A stretch of DNA of 64,000 nucleotides from Oenanthe sinensis (taxonomy: Eukaryota; Streptophyta; Magnoliopsida; Apiales; Apiaceae), in assembly GCA_028671895.1 (NCBI GenBank), contig CM053796.1:41228860-41292859 (forward strand). Direction: 5' to 3'. Made by a program: the position numbers and the translations under genes. The notes under the pieces were generated by a model that saw only the letters and a program-made list of their open reading frames with translations, was not told the origin of the DNA and did no database searches. This document shows, piece by piece, positions 62,070 through 64,000 of this stretch (position 1 is the first letter of the stretch; the number at the start of each line of letters is the position of its first letter).

Positions 62070-62924
62070 ACTTATTTCTATATCTTTCTCAATGTATTTT
62101 ATGTTTCGAAACCATAACAAAATTTATATGACTTTGTACAGTTGCATAGAGACTTCCGAGATAGGAAAGAATATAAGGATCTACCTAGAGAATAAACTTG
62201 TAACACAATCATACGATAATATAAACAACATATAAATAAATCTTAGATATTGTACTATAATTTGTAGTATATGTTTGTCTTATAATGAGATAGAAAGAGA
62301 GGTTAAATGGATGGTTGAGTCGGGGCGTCGCGTATGTACGAATCTTTATCTGATGGTGTCGTGGTTGTGAGGAGAAAGCGTGTGAGTTGAGAGAGTGGGG
62401 ATGGGGAGTTATCAAACTCTTGAATATTCCAATGCACTACGTTGGATGATTCTTGTGTACTAGCTGCCATTTGACATTACTCGTATGTGTCGGATAAGAT
62501 CAAATATCATTACTCCTTTCTTTTTCTCTGTTACAAAATGTGACTTTTTCCTTCCTCGATATGTCGTAAATTTAAATTATTGCTTGAAATTTAAATATCA
62601 ATCGATTTAAAATGATGGTTTAATGATTAATACATATATCATATATGATCTCCACGTTAGCGGTTATAAAAATATGGAACTGTACATGTTATAACGCATA
62701 TCAATTAAGATTTTGTGATATATATTTGAATTCATATTTACATATACTTAGTGTTATAGTATTTTTTAAAAAAAATATTGTGCAAGTTTGAAGTAAACGT
62801 GGGAAATGTAAAGCAGAAGTGTGCATGACACAATTTGGTGAACACAGCCACCGAGTCGCAGATCATTAGGTAGACTTGTATTCCTCAAGGCAAGGAAAAT
62901 AGATAGAGATAGAACATTTAAATT

Positions 62925-63120
62925 GTGGCGTTTCATGCCATTCAAAAGTCAGTTTCTGTCAAGTGAAAGACTGTCAGAATTAGTACACTAATTTATGATC
63001 TGTCTTAATCTTGCAATCAGTATTTGGATAGATTTTTCACTAGTTCCAAGAAAATATATTGCTGCAAGCCAGCAAGGAAATCTTAAATTCGCATGTTTGT
63101 ATAAATTAACTTGTGTGCAG
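62925..63120. repeat. diverged direct repeat, copy 1
   Basis: It shares GCGTTTCATG-CATTCAA, TTTGGATAGA, CACTAGTTCCAAGAAAA and TGTATAAATTAACTT, in the same order, with the second copy at about 63660-63895. Confidence 0.6.
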
Positions 63121-63659
63121 AGCTGCATTGGTAATAAAAACACTCCTAGTTTAAAGCTCTCAGAGAACCCTTGACTAAAAAATCTTACATAACACATGTT
63201 ATACATAATTTGTATAAATTGTGAAGTTTCAACCATCCTATAGCGAACCTCCTTACATGGACTAATCTCTCGGGTGCTATATACATATAAATTTAACCAT
63301 TATAATCAACCCCCATTAAAACACATTACCTTACAGATTCGATAAATTTTAATCAATCATTATTTTATATTATTTTAACGAACCATTTTAACTAACACCA
63401 GTTGAAGATGCTCTTAACTTGCTGTTAAATGTGAAATTAAATTATTACTAGTAAATATATAGACTTGTCAAGTTAATATTGAAAAATCAGAATCTTCATT
63501 TGTCAAAATAGAAGTTTATTATCTACTCTGCATACTTTTCTGATAACAGTTTTTGAAGACAATCCAGTTTGTTTTACAATTTAAAACATGTTTTTACTTC
63601 CAATCATATCATTGATAAAATTTAGAATTGTAGAAATAAAATTGATAAATTTAATTTGT

Positions 63660-63895
63660 TTGTTGCGTTTCATGACATTCAAGAGTAAATTCCATAGTCC
63701 ATAGTACTGTATATTGGTAAACATGTGAGTTTGGGTTTCTGTCAACAGCTGCTTAGACAGTGTCATTTTCAAAACACATTTTTTTGTTCTGTGCACTCAA
63801 CATTTGGATAGACCTTGCACTATTCACTAGTTCCAAGAAAAAATAGTGCAGTTATAAAATTTCAAATCAAGTCTGTATAAATTAACTTATTTTGC
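63660..63895. repeat. diverged direct repeat, copy 2
   Basis: Same ordered blocks as copy 1, about 740 bp downstream, with extra sequence between them. Confidence 0.6.
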
Positions 63896-64000
63896 AAGTA
63901 TAGTATTTAAGTAAAAAAAAAAATAGTTAAAAAGCTAAGGCTTTTTTTTTAACCTTGTTATTTCTGTAAACATTCAAATGCAAGTGAAAACATCATACAG

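Larger units (their letters stand above)
62070..64000. other. intergenic region upstream of the HHO gene
   Basis: It holds the HHO promoter and 5' UTR, then AT-rich sequence. A diverged segment occurs twice (about 62925-63120 and 63660-63895). No exon was recognised. Confidence 0.5.

Overview
The window is nuclear DNA of a flowering plant, most likely a eudicot: AT-rich, with multi-exon genes of plant-only or plant-typical families, GT-AG introns, MITEs, copia LTR retrotransposons and a large Helitron. I cannot name the species. All gene models were assembled by hand from splice sites, reading phase and family knowledge; nothing was aligned by software.

Layout. 1-1503 looks like the right end of an LTR element (unknown K/E-rich ORF, purine tract, putative 3' LTR). 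1508-2780 holds a possible hAT-like fragment and two copies of a GC-rich hairpin unit. 3458-7412 (-) is a complete 10-exon PERIANTHIA/TGA bZIP gene. 7413-13131 is intergenic with MITEs. 13132-18519 (+) is a 12-exon GDT1-like protein 5 (UPF0016 cation transporter) gene. 19541-22629 (-) is an 8-exon LHT-type amino-acid transporter gene. 24597-28186 (+) is a 6-exon BRO1-like-domain gene. 28697-48652 (-) is a decayed Helitron of about 20 kb that carries Rep/helicase and two RPA1-like units, and is itself split by a young copia element (33660-40633). 50178-53765 (+) is a plastid-type metallo-beta-lactamase-fold gene whose last codons lie inside the LTR of an older copia element (53750-58926, -). 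60151-62069 (-) is a 5-exon HRS1/HHO (NIGT1-type) GARP repressor gene. 62070-64000 is intergenic with a duplicated segment.

The host genes do not form one pathway: a floral bZIP regulator, a Golgi-type Mn/Ca transporter, an amino-acid permease, an endosomal-type adaptor, a plastid hydrolase-fold protein and a nutrient-type repressor. The notable biology is in the mobile DNA. The copia insertion into the last codon region of the metallo-hydrolase gene replaces its C-terminus. The Helitron has recognisable termini, tandem RPA units broken at different residues, a deletion that fuses its helicase to an RPA intron, and repeated Trp-to-stop G-to-A decay. The younger copia has a leader that looks like an intron bounded by a 16-bp direct repeat.
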